Origin: Cryptomeria japonica
Taxonomy: Eukaryota; Streptophyta; Pinopsida; Cupressales; Cupressaceae
NCBI RefSeq assembly: GCF_030272615.1
Contig: NC_081415.1
Coordinates: forward strand, 419,552,257-419,616,256
Direction of reading: 5' to 3'
Length of the DNA: 64,000 nt
Of the stretch, positions 10,785 to 24,500 are shown one piece after another; positions within the stretch are counted from its first letter, which is position 1, and each line of letters begins with the position of its first letter. The notes beneath the pieces were generated by a model. That model was given only the letters and a program-made list of their open reading frames with translations. It was not told the origin of the DNA and searched no databases. The translations under genes were made by a program, and so were the position numbers.

Positions 10785-11987
10785 TTTTTGCATGCCCGGT
10801 GGGACTCTTATCCTTTTTATTTCTAACATTTTATTGGCAGATTTAGTTTTTTATTAAGTTCAAGGTCGGATCAGTGATGATTTTGAATTATTGCATCTCT
10901 GCAATTTTTCTTTTTGCGTCTGTGATCGAAAACTGTATTATTGCACATCTACGGTGATTTCAAATTATTGCACTTTTGTTACTTTTCTTATTGCGCGTCT
11001 ACGACTTTTCTTTTTGCGTATGCATTCAATCTTTCCACGTCTATGGCAAGAAATCGTATCGGTGTCTCTTCTTTGCACGTTTTTGTTTTTGATCTTTTCT
11101 TTGCAGGTTTCAAGATCAGTCTTTTCATGTCTGCGTTCAGGATTTTCGTGTCTATGTTCAGGATTTTCGCGTTTGCGTTCTGTTTTCATGTCTGAGTCTG
11201 GTATCACTACGTTATTGATTTTTCAGTTTTCATTTTTGTTTTTGATTTTAGAGTTTTTCAAATCTAGTTTTTTTGGCCTAACCCCTTGCTTAGAACTAAC
11301 AAGTGGTGTAGCTGTCTTGAAAAGAAAAAAAACGTATTATCAAATGCCCCTTTTTTGCATTTGGATTTGGATTTCTAAAATTAATCTAACTTGTGTTCTT
11401 GCAAGTGGGGGTAATCTATCAAAACTACTAACCATTTGTTGTAGGGGTAATCTAGGTGTGTGTCTTTGGATTTCTAGTCTAATTAGGGTCACATCTTTTT
11501 TATTTGGGATTAAAGAACTTGTTTGAAGTGTTTTGGTGTGCTTTGCATTCTTTATGTTTATAACCCTAGAGGTGATATCAAAACTATCCTCTCCCCTCAT
11601 CTTTCATTGGACCTTGGGTGTAAGAGAAATTGTTATCATATTTTTTTAGGTGGGAGGGCCTATCTCCCAGGTAGCCCATAAGGCCAAGTGAGAGAGTTCG
11701 ACCCAAGCGATACTTCTTCTGCCTACTATATAAATTAATACATTAGGCGAAAGCTGCAATGACTTGGTGACGTGTATCTACACCGATGGTTCTCCCTAGT
11801 ATTCATACTTGTGTTGGATGCATTAAAAATCCTCTTTGGGGATTAGGAGTGGGTTCTTAAATGAGTTGTCGACGCATGGGTAGACACCAAGAACCACGGA
11901 AGTTCCCCCACTAAACACCTTTTGTTTTAGAGACCAAAAATCCCTACATTTCATGGTTCAGGGAGTGTGGATTGTACCTGGTAGATA
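10785..11987 (+). other. G2 5' leader, first part
   Basis: Untranslated-looking leader after the 5' LTR. It begins TTTTTGCATGCCCGGTGGGA; I could not assign a tRNA primer site. It contains motif array 1 (10,892-11,196). The open frame of 211 codons across it has no recognisable domain and probably reflects T-rich composition. Copia-A interrupts it at 11,988. Confidence 0.6.
10892..11196 (+). repeat. Motif array 1 of G2: YRYGTCTRYG cores, about 21-bp period
   Basis: Clear cores: TGCGTCTGTG (10,915), CACATCTACG (10,944), CGCGTCTACG (10,994), CACGTCTATG (11,036), CATGTCTGCG (11,126), CGTGTCTATG (11,147), CGCGTTTGCG (11,168), CATGTCTGAG (11,187). Weaker ones lie between. In the regular parts the starts are 19-24 bp apart, and most cores follow a T-run. 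Confidence 0.7.
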
Positions 11988-13215
11988 TGTTAGACAGTTC
12001 AAATAACTGGAAGACAACTGAGAGGGGGGGTGAATCAGTTGTCACCAGATTACCAGAACCTTAAGCAATTAAAAATTTAATACCGGAACCTAAAAGATCA
12101 ATACCAAAATGCATAAACCAATTGCCAAAATAGCAGACAAACCAATTAAGCACAATAAATAATCAGAGAATAAATACCATCCACATGACACCAAGATTTG
12201 TACGTGGAAAACTTGGTAAAGGGAAAAAGTACGGTGGGAAGTCTACCCACAGTCAGATAATACTTCTGCAATAAGTATGTGATTACAAATGAGGGGCCTG
12301 CACTTGCAAGAAGGCCATTAGCTTAGAGCAGACTGCTCATTACAAAAGGATTCTCACTAACTACATAAAGATCCAAACTACAATCTAGAAGAGAGAATGA
12401 ACTGCAATGATAGCATCTCCTATGCCTGAATACAGTTTCGGTTAAGCTCAATACGAGAGGACTAAATCCTCTTACATAAACCCAACTCGATCACCAATGA
12501 TCGACCAAATCCTCTACATGAATGATTATTACATTATTCACTCCTATTCATCCATATCCCTTACATATGATCTACAATGGGATCTTACATCATATATACA
12601 CAAACCCTCAACCACAAACAATAAGGTCAGCCACCAGACAATAAAGCAATTACATAATTACAAAACATGTCAGCCTGAGACCAAACAAATAATATCCCAC
12701 TCATAAGACATCCTGGAAACACATCGAGAAGTCCAATCAACACGTTACATTAAGCCGGTCCATAACCTAGATAAACCGGGACTCAATTTAGGTCCACACA
12801 CACTAAATAAATAATCCCAATCAACCAAGTCTCGAACATGATCACCATCAGCATCATGAATCTCTACTAGAAGCTGCACCAACACCACTTATGCATATCA
12901 TCAAAGATCTTCAACAAATCTCTTCCCGTGAAACCCTCACCAGATCAACAAACCAAGCTTACTAGCATACAAGATAGCATTTGATCACCAAATCAAAACC
13001 AACTGACTGAACATGAATCTAAGTAGCATGAATAAGCCAATTCCATAAGCCAAAACATACCAGAGCATACTGGATCATCATGATCTAATCCAACCATAAA
13101 CCACACAAATTACCGAGACTAGAAGGATACCGATAAACCAACCAAAACAGGTAGTGTTGACATCAATGACAAAACATCAATGAAACACATAATCAATTTC
13201 TCCAAATGGCCAACA
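11988..13215 (-). mobile_element. 3' LTR of Copia-A, 1,228 bp
   Basis: Plus strand runs TGTTAGACAG to GGCCAACA. To its right ATCTCCCCCTTTG is the complement of the polypurine tract CAAAGGGGGAGAT, fixing this as the 3' LTR. Confidence 0.85.
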
Positions 13216-13579
13216 ATCTCCCCCTTTGGCAGTGATGACAACACTAGATGTGAAAAACATCCAAGTGCCAAGAAATGCCAAACAAATCTCCCACACAAAA
13301 TATAGCAATGAAGTTCTGATCCATATTCTCCCTGTAAATGATATCACAATTAAGTTCTAAAATTTTCTCCCCCTAATGTATATATCCCTTAAGTTTTTCA
13401 CATGAATATCTCTCCCCCTTTGACATGAATGCTAGAAATCTGACAAAAATATCAAAGCAAAAACATAAACCACTGAATTACAAGGCTAACTACTCCCTCT
13501 GAGTAGTAGCATCTCCACATCAATCCGAAATGAATAATATCTCTGATAGACATACTGGACTGATGCAAAATAACATCAA
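13216..13579 (-). other. Copia-A 3' untranslated part and polypurine tract
   Basis: On the minus strand this follows the RNase H domain and ends in the purine-rich primer site next to the LTR. Several CTCCCCCT clusters (13,369, 13,411) are extra purine-rich tracts on the minus strand. No gene is visible. Confidence 0.6.
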
Positions 13580-13884
13580 CTAGTTCTTTGTTGGAGGGGC
13601 AGAAATCCCTAATCTGTCTCTGAGATACTCAAATGATTGTTTAGGAAAAGGTTTAGTGAAAATGTCTACAATCTTCTCTTTAGTGTTCACATAAACCAAT
13701 CTAGCTTCATTTTCTTCCACCTTCTCCTTCAAAAAGTTATACTTGATATATATGTGCTTTGTCTTAGAGTGAAATACTGAATTCTTTGATATGTCTATAG
13801 CAACAGAGTTATCACAGTGAATAACTATCGGTCCGATGCAATGCACTCTTATGTCCTTCAACATTTGCTTCATCCATAGAACTT
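13580..13884 (-). mobile_element. Copia-A RNase H, distal part (fossil)
   Basis: Contains IVIHCDNSVAIDISKNSVF, HSKTKHIYIKYNFLKE and IVDIFTKPF, the usual end of the copia RNase H domain. The part upstream lies at 21,594-21,950, on the other side of Copia-B. Confidence 0.85.
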
Positions 13885-13889
13885 GTGTA

Positions 13890-15402
13890 TGATAGTTTTG
13901 ATACTAAATGTAAGTACAGATCCAATAGCCAACAAGATGAGAGGGGGGGTGAATCATACAAACTTAATATTTCATAAAAACATCGTATTCAACCTCGGTA
14001 ACATATACTTCAATAATATAACCAAAATTTTTAAACATGCAAACTCAAAAGCATATAAACATCATAAACCTCATAACACCAGATTTAACGTGCAAACCCA
14101 AATAGGGAAAAACCACTATGGGATTTTGGACCCACTAAGAAATATACTCTTCTAGAGTATGCTCAATTAAAAGCAAATCCTGTTAAAGATTACAAACACA
14201 TTGCTAGATGTGACGCGATTAAGGGATTTCCCTTAGATCTGTTAGGATCTTCACCTTGTTAGAAGTGACCTTGTTAAAGGATTTCAAACACTCAATCAGA
14301 ATGTCACCTTGCTAGAGGGTTTTACAAATAAGACTATTAAGTCCACTTGGTTAAGAGATTTTCTGTCACTTTCACAAAATAACAATAATAAAATCTATCT
14401 GCAATTTCACATCTAAAATGCTAAAGAAGATTCTTATTTGTTCAATACAATCTAGACATAGAACTAATCTTGTCCATCTGCTAGGCTTCTATACTTTGTT
14501 ATTCAAACAGGTCTTCAAGCTTTTGTGCTCGGTAATCACTATGTAGCATCCTTGTGCATACACTTGCCTGCATGCATTGTTTATCAACAGTTCCCTATTT
14601 ATAAATAATTAGCTAACTGCTTAATCTCCTTGATCACATTTCCCATGATCAATCATAGCCATCAGATCTTCAATCTTGTCTAGGTTCAATGTATCTTTCG
14701 ATTTGAAAATGTTTTACCCTACCTTGGAACTTGTGCCAAGGTATTATGGTTCAATTTGTGTTGTATATCTTCATGCCGATCTTCCATTGCCATAGATTCT
14801 TAACAAACTTTATTTATGGCATACCAATCATTTAATCAGTTCCATCTCATCACCTTCCTTCATTAAATAATGCATGTAACCATTTAATGTATTCTGTTAT
14901 AGCTCGGTTACAACTCGGTAAATACTAAACTTCACTCGGTAGACATTCCGCCTTCATTAACCGATAGCGATAACCTTAGGGTTTACCGACTAGGTTCCTT
15001 AGGGTTTACTGACTAGGTTCTTTGCTTGATAACATAGTATAGTATTAACCTTACAATTTACAACATATGTATGATGTTAAAACAATCTAAACAGCATGAT
15101 CTCATCATTGTCTGACTCGGTAATAGTTGCCCATTGAATACCTTATTCATCCCCTTATTCATCATAATCTTTCTTGTGTCTTTTACCGACATCTTTATAC
15201 TCTTCAAATCATATTTCTCAAGATATAGCAACATCATACTGAATTAGAAAATCAATTTCTTGACGTCAATGACAAAATAATAATATCAAGACAGTAAACA
15301 TCCTTAATCAGTTATATCCATAATCATCAACAACCTTCTCAATATCCTTTATTGAAATGTCAACAATCCTTCATTGTCTGTTATAATGCTAAATTGCCAA
15401 CA
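13890..15402 (-). mobile_element. 3' LTR of Copia-B, 1,513 bp
   Basis: Plus strand runs TGATAGTTTTGATAC to TTGCCAACA. It contains a G-run (GAGAGGGGGGGTGAATC) shared in position with the Copia-A LTR, so the two families are related. ATATCCCCCTTTGGC to its right is the complement of the polypurine tract. Confidence 0.9.
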
Positions 15403-15820
15403 ATATCCCCCTTTGGCATTGATGGCAAAACCAATTGATTTGACCTTAAAAGATTCGGATTGTTGTGATTCTGAAATGCTAAAATGCTCTCTTGCTATCA
15501 TCAGACTTCTCCCCCATACTTTAGACTTCTCCTCTTTTTTCAGTCTTCTTTCCAATCTTCAGTCTTCTCCCCTTTCTCAATTTTCTCCCCCTTTGACAAC
15601 AATGCCAAAAAGTAAAGAACTTAAAACATAATTTCTTCCTGTATGAAGTGAATTCCTGTTGTAATGTGTCAATTCAGTCTCGGTCAGAGCATTTTGTCTT
15701 CAATTTCTGTTCCCTATATGGTATCTTGTACACCTTTAGAAAATCTCCTAAAGTGTGTAAATCAGCATCAACTCCTAAAAGATATTCGATAGAGTCATCG
15801 GATTGATGCTTTCACCGAAC
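15403..15820 (-). other. Copia-B 3' untranslated part
   Basis: Polypurine tract complement at 15,403-15,417, then CT-rich sequence with repeated CTTCTCCCC clusters (15,508-15,590). No gene is seen. Confidence 0.6.
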
Positions 15821-16260
15821 TCGGTCAATGAGTAGAAGATAGGGGTAGGACCCCTAACTTACTTCTGAGATATTCAAAAGTGTCTCTTGGTAGTGGTTTG
15901 GTGAAGATATTTGCTATTTGTTCCTTTGTGCTAACATATTCCAACACCACTTTCTTCTCTTGAGCTTCTTCTCTAAGATAATGATATTTGATAGAGATGT
16001 GCTTTGTCTTAGAGTGCATAACAAGATTTTTTGAAATGTTAATGGCACTAGTATTGTCACAGAATATAGTTATAGGCTTGGTAACTTTCTCATTTATACC
16101 TTCCAACAGTTGTTTGATCCATGCAATGTTGGTACAATTCAATGTTGCAGCAACGTATTCAGCTTCTTCTATTGACTGTGAAACACATCCTTGTTTCTTG
16201 CTAAGCCAACTCACTAGTCTTTCTCCTAAAAAGAAAGCTCCTCCACTTGTGCTTTTTCTA
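15821..16260 (-). mobile_element. Copia-B RNase H (fossil)
   Basis: Contains SWLSKKQGCVSQSIEEAEY, ITIFCDNTSAINISKNLVM and IANIFTKPLPRDTFEYLR, matching the copia RNase H domain that removes the RNA strand during reverse transcription. The family's T-A-EAEY catalytic region and FCDN are visible. Confidence 0.88.
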
Positions 16261-16489
16261 TCATCAATGTTGCCTGCCCAATCAACATCAGTATAAACTT
16301 TTAAATCAAAATCATTTCCTTCCTAATATACTAAGCCATAATCTTCAGTGCCTTTCAAGTATCTAAAAATTCTTTTGATTGTTGTCATGTGCATTTCCTT
16401 AGGATCTGCAGAGAATCTTGCAACTATACCTACTACATGTGCTATGTCTAGTCTACCGTGAACAACATATTGTAGCTTTTCAATCATGG

Positions 16490-17400
16490 ATTAGTAAAGT
16501 GTCTTATCAACAGATGCAGATTCATCATTCTTTGATAATTTACAGTTGGTAGTCATAGGAGTACTTACTGGTTTTGAATCCTCCATTCCAAATTTCTTCA
16601 AGATTTCCTTTATGTACTTGGATTGAGTAATGAAAATCTCATTTTTCATTTGCAGTATTTGTAAACCTATAAAATACTTTATCTCACCGATTAATGACAT
16701 CTCAAATTCTTTGCTCATTTCATTTCCAAAGTTCTTGCATAAAGAGTCATTTCCATAAAATATAATATCATCAACAAATATGGCTGAGATCAGTATTCCA
16801 TTTTTATCATTCTTCATGTACATATTGTTGTTCTCACTTGTCCTTATAAAACCAATCTTAATCAAATAAGAGTGCAATCTTTCAAACCATGCTCTAGGTG
16901 CTTGTTTCAAACCATATAAAGCTTTGTTCAATTTACATACTTGATCTTTATTCTTGTCTTCAACAAATCCTTCAGGTTGTTCAATTAAAACTTCTTCTTC
17001 TAATATTCCATTCAGAAATGTAGATTTGACATCCATTTGATATATCTTGAAGTTTTTTAAAGCAGCATATGCCAACAATGTTCTTACTCCTTCAAGTCTA
17101 GCAACAGGTGCAAAAGTTTCACCATAATCAATTCCTTCTTCTTGAGCATAACCTTTGCAAACTAGTCTTGCTTTGTTTCTAATGACCTCTCCTTTTTCAT
17201 TTAGCTTGTTTCTGAAAATCCACTTTGTATCGATTACATTTTTGTCCTTCAGTCTTGGGATTAGTGTCCATGTGTCATTCTTCTTGATTTGATCAATCTC
17301 TTCTATCATAGCATTTATCCAATCTTCACTGTTAAATGCCTCTTTCACTATTCTCGGTTCAAATTCAAATATCAAACTTGTGTTATGTCTCAGTTTGTTC
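16490..17400 (-). mobile_element. Copia-B reverse transcriptase (fossil)
   Basis: Shows [67 protein letters not shown] and the active-site region [10 protein letters not shown], the standard motif series of copia RT (pfam RVT_2). Upstream of it lies the proline/acid-rich end of integrase. Confidence 0.92.
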
Positions 17401-17889
17401 CTTGTCATCACTGGATCATCCTTATCTCCTATAATCTGACTTGGTGCATGATGTCTTCTAACATACTTGGCTAATATAGGCTCGGTAGGCTCTGTATGAT
17501 CTTCTTCATCACTCGGTAACTGGATATTCTCTTCATTTTCTTCAATAGTTTTCTCGGTAAGACTTGTCAGTTGAACATAGACAAATTCATCATAGTCTTC
17601 TAGTTCTTTGGAATTTCCTTCATCATTTCTTTCTGCAAATTCATCAATTTTCACATTTGCACTTTCTACTATTTTGTTAGATGATTTGATCAGACATTTA
17701 AATGCTTTGCTTCTAGAAGAATAACCTAGAAATGTTCCTTCTTCACTTTTCTGATCAAACTTGCCATTTCTATCATCTTTGTGAACATAGCATCTACTTC
17801 TAAAGATTTTAAAATAACTTACATTAGGTTTCTTATCATACCAGATTTCATATGGTGTCTTCAAAGTACCTTTCTTCAATTGTACTCAG

Positions 17890-18990
17890 TTCGGGGTGTA
17901 AATTGTTGTGCTTATTGCTTCTCTCCAAAATGTTTGTGGCACTTTCTTTTCAATCGTCAATGTTCTAGTACAATCCACAATAGATCTATTTCTTCTCTCA
18001 GCTATTCCATTCTACTGTGGAGTTCTCAGTGCAGAGACTTGTCTTTTAATACCATGATCATTGCAGAATAAGTTGAATTCGTTAGATGTGAACTCTCCTC
18101 CTCTATCTGATCTAAGACATTTCAGTTGTCTTCTTGTTTCATTTTCAACTCTTGCCTTGTACCATTTAAACATTTGAAAAGCTTTTGATTTTTCTTTTAA
18201 AAACATTACTGACATCATCCTTGAATAGTCATCCACAAATAATATGAAATATTTATCACCATAATAACTTTGAACTTTCATAGGACCATAAAGATCAGTG
18301 TGCACAAGATCTAAAATTCCCTTAGAAGTGTAAGACTTACTTGTAAAGCTTGATCTTGTCATCTTACCCATCTGGCATCCTCGACACATAGCATTCTTAG
18401 GTTTTTCAAGACTCGATAGACCTCTTACTCTGTGCTTCTTACTTATTTTGATCGGATTATCAAAATTTACATGACAAAACCTTTTATGCCATAACCAAGT
18501 ATCATCTATCTTTGCATAAAGACATTTATTCCAAGTTGAGTCAAGATGAAATGTATTACCTTTTGTTTGTGTCCTGGTAGCAGCTAACTTTCCATTCTTG
18601 TCATGAACTTTGACAATTCCTTTCTGAAATTCTATTCGGTAACCTATGTTGTTTAGCTGTGCTACACTCAACAAATTGTATTTCAAACCTTCAACCCAAT
18701 AATCATCATTACATTTAGCATTGTCAAGAAGTGTTATAGATCCTTTACCTTTCACCGGACATGGTGCATCATTACCAAATCTAACATAGCCTCCATCATA
18801 ATCTTCTAATATAACAAATTTGTGTTTATCTCCTATCATATGATGTGAGCATCCACTATCTATGATCCAATAATCATTAGTGTTTATGTGAGATATTAGG
18901 GCTTTTTCTTCATACTTTTCTTCATCTGATCCATCTTTGATAGCCACATAAACTACTTCCTCTATATCAGTGTCATCTGATTTATCATCA
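17890..18990 (-). mobile_element. Copia-B protease and integrase core (fossil)
   Basis: Protease signature WIIDSGCSHHMIG near 18,860, the GAG-pre-integrase zinc region WLWHKRFCHVNF with CRGCQMGK, then the integrase core LDLVHTDLYGPMKV and FILFVDDYSRM. Protein order fits copia (protease, integrase, RT). Confidence 0.9.
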
Positions 18991-19069
18991 TTGGATTCCT
19001 CATCGGCTATTAAACATGTCTTTCTATCTCTTCTTCTAAAGTCTCAGTGTCCTCTGTAATGATTATCTT

Positions 19070-20010
19070 TCTATCTGTCATCTCGGTAATCTCTCTTTTC
19101 AGTAGAATCTTTGTCAGGATAGTTAGAAGCCATATGTCCTATTTTATCACAATTGAAACATTTCAAAGGTAGTTTTCCTTTATACTTACCTTTTCCTCTC
19201 AATAACCTCTTGGCTAATAGTGCTTCAAACTCTTCTTGCTTTCTGATTTCCTCATACAGTTTGTGTACTTCTTCCATTTTCTTATGAAATCTTTCACTTG
19301 CTCCACTGTGATCTCCTTCAGAGTACTTATACTTTCTTTTATTGTAATCATTAGATTCATCAAGATGAAAATAACTAAATGCATATTCAACTTTATTTAC
19401 TGAAGATCCACTGTTATCAAAGTTACTTAACTCAAATACATGTAGCTTACCAATAGTAGCATCTAAAGAAACTGGCATATTAGGTAGAAACCTCAATTCA
19501 TTGATTGCAGAGACTTGGATTGCATAAGCTAGTAGAAGGGTTCTTAACAACTTACTTGTTATATCCTTTTCTTCAATAGTTCCACCTACTCCTTTGATTT
19601 GATTGAAAATCTCTTTTAGTCTTGTATTGTACTGAGTTATGTTCTCAGCTTCATTCATCCTCATGGATTCAAGTTGTCCTCTTAGACTATCTACTTTTCC
19701 TCTTTGAACATGTTCATCTCCTTCATATACTGATATGAGCTTATCCCACATTGCCTTTGCATCATTGCAGCCTTCTAGGTCATTAAACTCTGAATCGGTC
19801 AATGCAGATGTTATTTCAATCATTGCTTGAATATGTTCTTGCTTTGCCTTTATCTCTTCCATTGTCAGTGGATAGGTGCTCAGTGTAACAAAATCATTCT
19901 CCAGATAGCATACAGCATATTCTCCAACTCCTGATAGATGCAGCTTCATTCTTTTCTGCCATGTAGAGAAACTTGACTTGTTCAGCTTCGGTGCATCCCT
20001 CTTATACATC
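19070..20010 (-). mobile_element. Copia-B gag (fossil)
   Basis: UBN2/DUF4219-type gag: FSTWQKRMKLHL near the start, AKAMWDKLISVYEGD in the middle, and the zinc knuckle CFNCDKIGHMASNYP near the end. Gag would form the particle that packages element RNA. Confidence 0.9.
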
Positions 20011-20059
20011 TTTGGATCTTTAACTCAAGTGCCTTTAAACTTTTCTTCTGGAGTCCAAA

Positions 20060-20071
20060 GCTCTGATACCA
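20060..20071 (-). other. Primer binding site of Copia-B
   Basis: On the minus strand TGGTATCAGAGC lies two bases after the 5' LTR end, the classic site for initiator tRNA-Met used by copia elements. Confidence 0.85.
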
Positions 20072-20073
20072 AT

Positions 20074-21588
20074 TGATAGTTCTAATACTAAATGTAAGTA
20101 TAGATCCAATAGCCAACAAGATGAGAGGGGGGGGGTGAATCATACAAACTTAATCTTTCATAAAAACATCAGATTCAACCTCGGTAACATATACTTTAGT
20201 AATATAACCAAAACTGTTAAACATGCAAACTCAAAAGCATATAAACATCATAAACCTCATAACACCAGATTTAACATGGAAACCCAAATAGGGAAAAACC
20301 ACTATGGGATTTTGGACCCACTAAGAAATATACTACTCTAGAGTATGCTCGATTAAAAGCAAATCCTATTAAAGATTACAAACACATTGCTAGATGTGAC
20401 CCGGTTAAGGGATTTCCCTCAGATCTGTTAGGATCTTCACCTTGTTAGAAGTGACCTTGTTAAAGGATTTCAAACACTCAATCAGAATGTCACCTTGCTA
20501 GAGGGTTTTACAAATAAGACTGTTAAGTCCACTCGGTTAAGAGATTTTCTGTCACTTTCACAAAATAACAGTAATAAAATCTATCTGTAACTTCACATCT
20601 AAAATGCTAAATCAGATTCTTATTTGTTCAATACAATCTAGACATAGAACTAATCTTGTCCATCTACTGGGCTTCTATACTCTGTTATTCAAACAGGTCT
20701 TCAAGCTTATGTGCTCGGTAATCACTATGTAGCATCCCTATGCATACACTTTCCCACATGCATTGTTTATCAACAGTTCCCTATTTATAAACAATTAGCT
20801 AACCACTTAATCTCCTTGATCAAATTTCCCATGATCAATCATAGCCATCAGATCTTCAATCTTGTCCAGGTTCAATGCATCTTTCGATCTGAAAATGTTT
20901 TACCCCACCTTGGAACTTGTGCTAGGGTATTGCGGTTCAATCTATGTTGTAGATCTTCATGTCGATCTTCCATTGCCATAGATTCTTAACAAACTTTATT
21001 TACGACATACCAATCATTTAATCAGTTCCAACTCATCACCTTCCTTCATTAAATAATGCATGTAACCATTTAATGTATTCTATTATAGCTCGGTTACAAC
21101 TCGGTAAATACTAAAATTCACTCGGTAGACATTCCGCCTTCATTAACCGATAGCGATAACCTTAGGGTTTACTGACTAGGTTCCTTAGGGTTTACCGACT
21201 AGGTTCTTTGCTTGATAACATAGTATAGTATTAACCTTACAATTTACAAAATATATATGATGTTAAAACAATCTAAACATCATGATCTCATCATTGTCTG
21301 ACTCGGTAATAGTTGCCCATTGAATACCTTATTCATCCCCTTATTCATCATAATCTTTCCTGTGTCTTTTACCGACATCTTTATACTCTTCAAATCATAT
21401 TTCTCAAGATATGGCAACATCATACTGAATTAGAAAATCAATTTCTTGACATCAATGACAAAATAATAATATCAAGACAGTAAACATCCTTAATCAGTTA
21501 TATCCATAATCATCAACAACCTTCTCAATATCCTTTATTGAAATGTCAACAATCCTTCATTGTCTGTTATAATGCTAAATTGCCAATA
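20074..21588 (-). mobile_element. 5' LTR of Copia-B, 1,515 bp
   Basis: Plus strand runs TGATAGTTCTAATAC to TTGCCAATA; nearly the same length as the partner at 13,890-15,402 and colinear with it. Confidence 0.9.
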
Positions 21589-21593
21589 GTGTA

Positions 21594-24500
21594 CAGTTAG
21601 TAGCAGCGTCAACATACACAGCTTCAGCAGTAGATAAAGAAGTACATGATTATTTCTTGTTGATCCATGAAATAAGTTTCTTTCCAAGAAAGAAAGTTCC
21701 ATCGAAAGTACTTTTTTGGTCATCAACATCACCTGCCCAATCTACATCTGTATATGCACATAATGTAAATTCATCATCCTTAGGGTACCATAAACCATAT
21801 TCAGATGTAGCTTGTAAGTATCTAAATATTCTTTTCACCGCACTCTCATGATTTTCTCTAGGATCACTTTGATATCTTGATGGAATGCAAACAATATTCA
21901 TTATATCATGCCTAGTTTGATTCAAATATAGCAGACCTCCAATCATAGACTTGTATCTAGTAGGATTTATCGGTGCAGTTTAATCTTTCCTTGTCAATTT
22001 CTCACTTGTAACCATAGGAGTACTTACCGGTTTAGAGTCTTCTATACCAAATTTCTTCAACAATTCCCTAGCATACTTAGTTTGACAGATGAAAATACCT
22101 TTATTAGTCTGAGTAATCTGCAAACCTAAGAAAAATTTCATTTCCCCAATCATAGACATTTCAAATTCTTTCTCCATATTTTTAGAAAATTCCATGCACA
22201 ACTTATCTTCACCTACAAAAATGATGTCATCAACAAAAACCTCAATAATCAGTATATCATCATCAATGACTCTATAATATAGATTACTATCAGCATTACC
22301 TTTACTGAAACCAAGCTTCAAAAGATATTTATCTAACCTTGCATACCAAGCTCTAGGTGCCTGTTTCAATCCATATAAGGCTTTCCTTAACCTGCAAACC
22401 ATGTTTTTATCATCTAAAAGTGAAAAACCATAAGGTTTATCAATATAAACTTCCTCATCAAGACCCCCATTCAAAAAGGCACACTTAACATCCATCTGAT
22501 ATCCTTGTAGTTTTTATGTGCAACATAGGCAAGAAATAATCTTACAGCTTCAATCCTAGCTACAAGTGCAAAAGTTTCACCATAATCAATTCCTTCCTTC
22601 TAAGAATATCCTTTACAAACTAATCTAGCTTTATTCCTTACAACTTGTCCATCTTCATTTAATTTATTCCTAAAAACCCATTTAATTCCAATAACATTCT
22701 TATTTTTAGGCTGGGGAACCAAAGTCCATGTGTTATTCTTCTCTATTTGATCTAATTCTTCTTTCATAGCTTTCATCCAACATTTATCTTTACATGCTTC
22801 AATTACTGATACCGATTCAACTTGACAAATTAAACATACCTCATTAGTTGCCAATCTCCTTCTTGTCATTACTCCATTGTTCGTATCCCCAATGATCTGA
22901 TCTTCTGAATGATTCATCCTTACATACCTAAGAGTCTTCTGATTCTTTGTTCCTCTTTCCTGTTCTTTAGTTACTATTGAATTTTATGATACTATCGGAG
23001 TAACCGGTTCAATATTTTGTTTTGGTAAAGGTGTTACCAGTTCAGTTATGATCATTTCCACTATCGGTTCTTGCTCATAAACTCTGATTTGACTTTTATT
23101 CAACTCATCCACCTTGACATTAGCACTCTCCACAATTCTCTGCAATCTCTTGTTATAACATCTATATGCCTTGCTTTCATTAGAATAACCAAGAAATATT
23201 CCTTCATAACATCTAGGATCAAATTTTCCAATGAAATCATCTCTCCTGATATAACATTTACTACCAAAGATTCTAAAATACTTAACTATATAGGTGTATT
23301 GCCAAACCATAATTCATAAGGTGTCTTACCAGTTTCTCCTTTGATATGTACTATGTTGAATGTATAAACTATTGTGCTCACTGCTTCTCTCTAGTAGATA
23401 TGAGGTAGATTAGCTTCCATCATCATGGTTCTAGCAGCATCCAAGATAGTTATGTTCTTCCTTTCCATAACTCCATTTTGCTGAGGTGTCCAAGGAGCGG
23501 AAAATTGTCTCCTTATGCCATGCTTCTCACAAAAGTTATTAAACTCACTGGATGTGAATTCTCCACCATGATCTGACCTTAAACATTTAATCTTAAATCT
23601 TTTCTTAGTTTCAACTTTAGCTTTAAAATTTTAAACTTTTCAAAAGCCTCAGATTTCTTAACCCGCATCATTCTAGAATAATCATCAATGATTAGCATAA
23701 AATATCTATCACCTTGAAAACTTTTAACTCTAGCAGGGCCACATAGATTAGTATGAATAAGATCAAGAACATTATTAGATTTATCTTGTATACTCTTAAA
23801 AGAGGTTCTGGCCTATTTTCTCATTTGACATTCTTTACATACTAGATTATAGGGCTTCACAATCTTAGGTATATCTCTAACTGCCTTATTTGAACCGATC
23901 TTTACCATGCAATCAAAATTCACATGACATAGCCTTTTATGCCATAGCCAACTCTCATCAATTTGTGCAATCAAACATGTCTTCTCAATGGAATTCAAAT
24001 GAAATATATTACCTTTTGTCTGAGTACCAGTTGCAATCTCCAATCTAGATCTATTAATGATTTTTCACTTTCCATCCTTGAATTGTAATTGAAATCCCTT
24101 ATCCACCAATTGTCCTCAAATGATTATGCCTTAAACCTTCAATATAATAAACATTATCAGTATTGTGCTTACCATCTAATGATATAGTTCCTTTTCCTTT
24201 GATCATACATGCTTTGTCATCTCCAGATCTAACTAGACCACCATCAAATTCTTGCAAAGATAGAAACTACCTTTTATCTCCAGTCATATGATGTGAACAT
24301 CCACTGTCAATTACCCATTCATCCTTATCTTCAAATTTAGCAGCCACGGCCTTCTCTTCAGGTACATTCTCTTCCAGTGCTGGAACATCTTCCTTGAGAG
24401 CCAAGAATGCCCATTCCTTTCCATTTTCAGAACCACTAGCAGAGTCTTGTGTCGGTTCATCATTAGAATCAGTCACACCTTCCTCATCTGCAATGTAGCA

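Larger units (their letters stand above)
13885..21593 (-). mobile_element. Copia-B: Ty1/copia element nested in Copia-A
   Basis: Minus-strand element with LTRs at 20,074-21,588 (5') and 13,890-15,402 (3'), flanked by the 5-bp duplication GTGTA (13,885-13,889 and 21,589-21,593), which places its insertion inside the RNase H of Copia-A. Primer site at 20,060-20,071 and polypurine tract right of 15,402. All domains are present in copia order: gag, protease, integrase, RT, RNase H. The LTRs differ by about 4-5 percent in the parts compared, less than those of Copia-A or G2, as nesting requires. The coding region has only a few breaks. Confidence 0.92.

Noticed and set aside
10891-11526. 211-codon open frame on the plus strand
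   Set aside because: It lies in the G2 leader across motif array 1, has no domain and reflects T-rich repeats.
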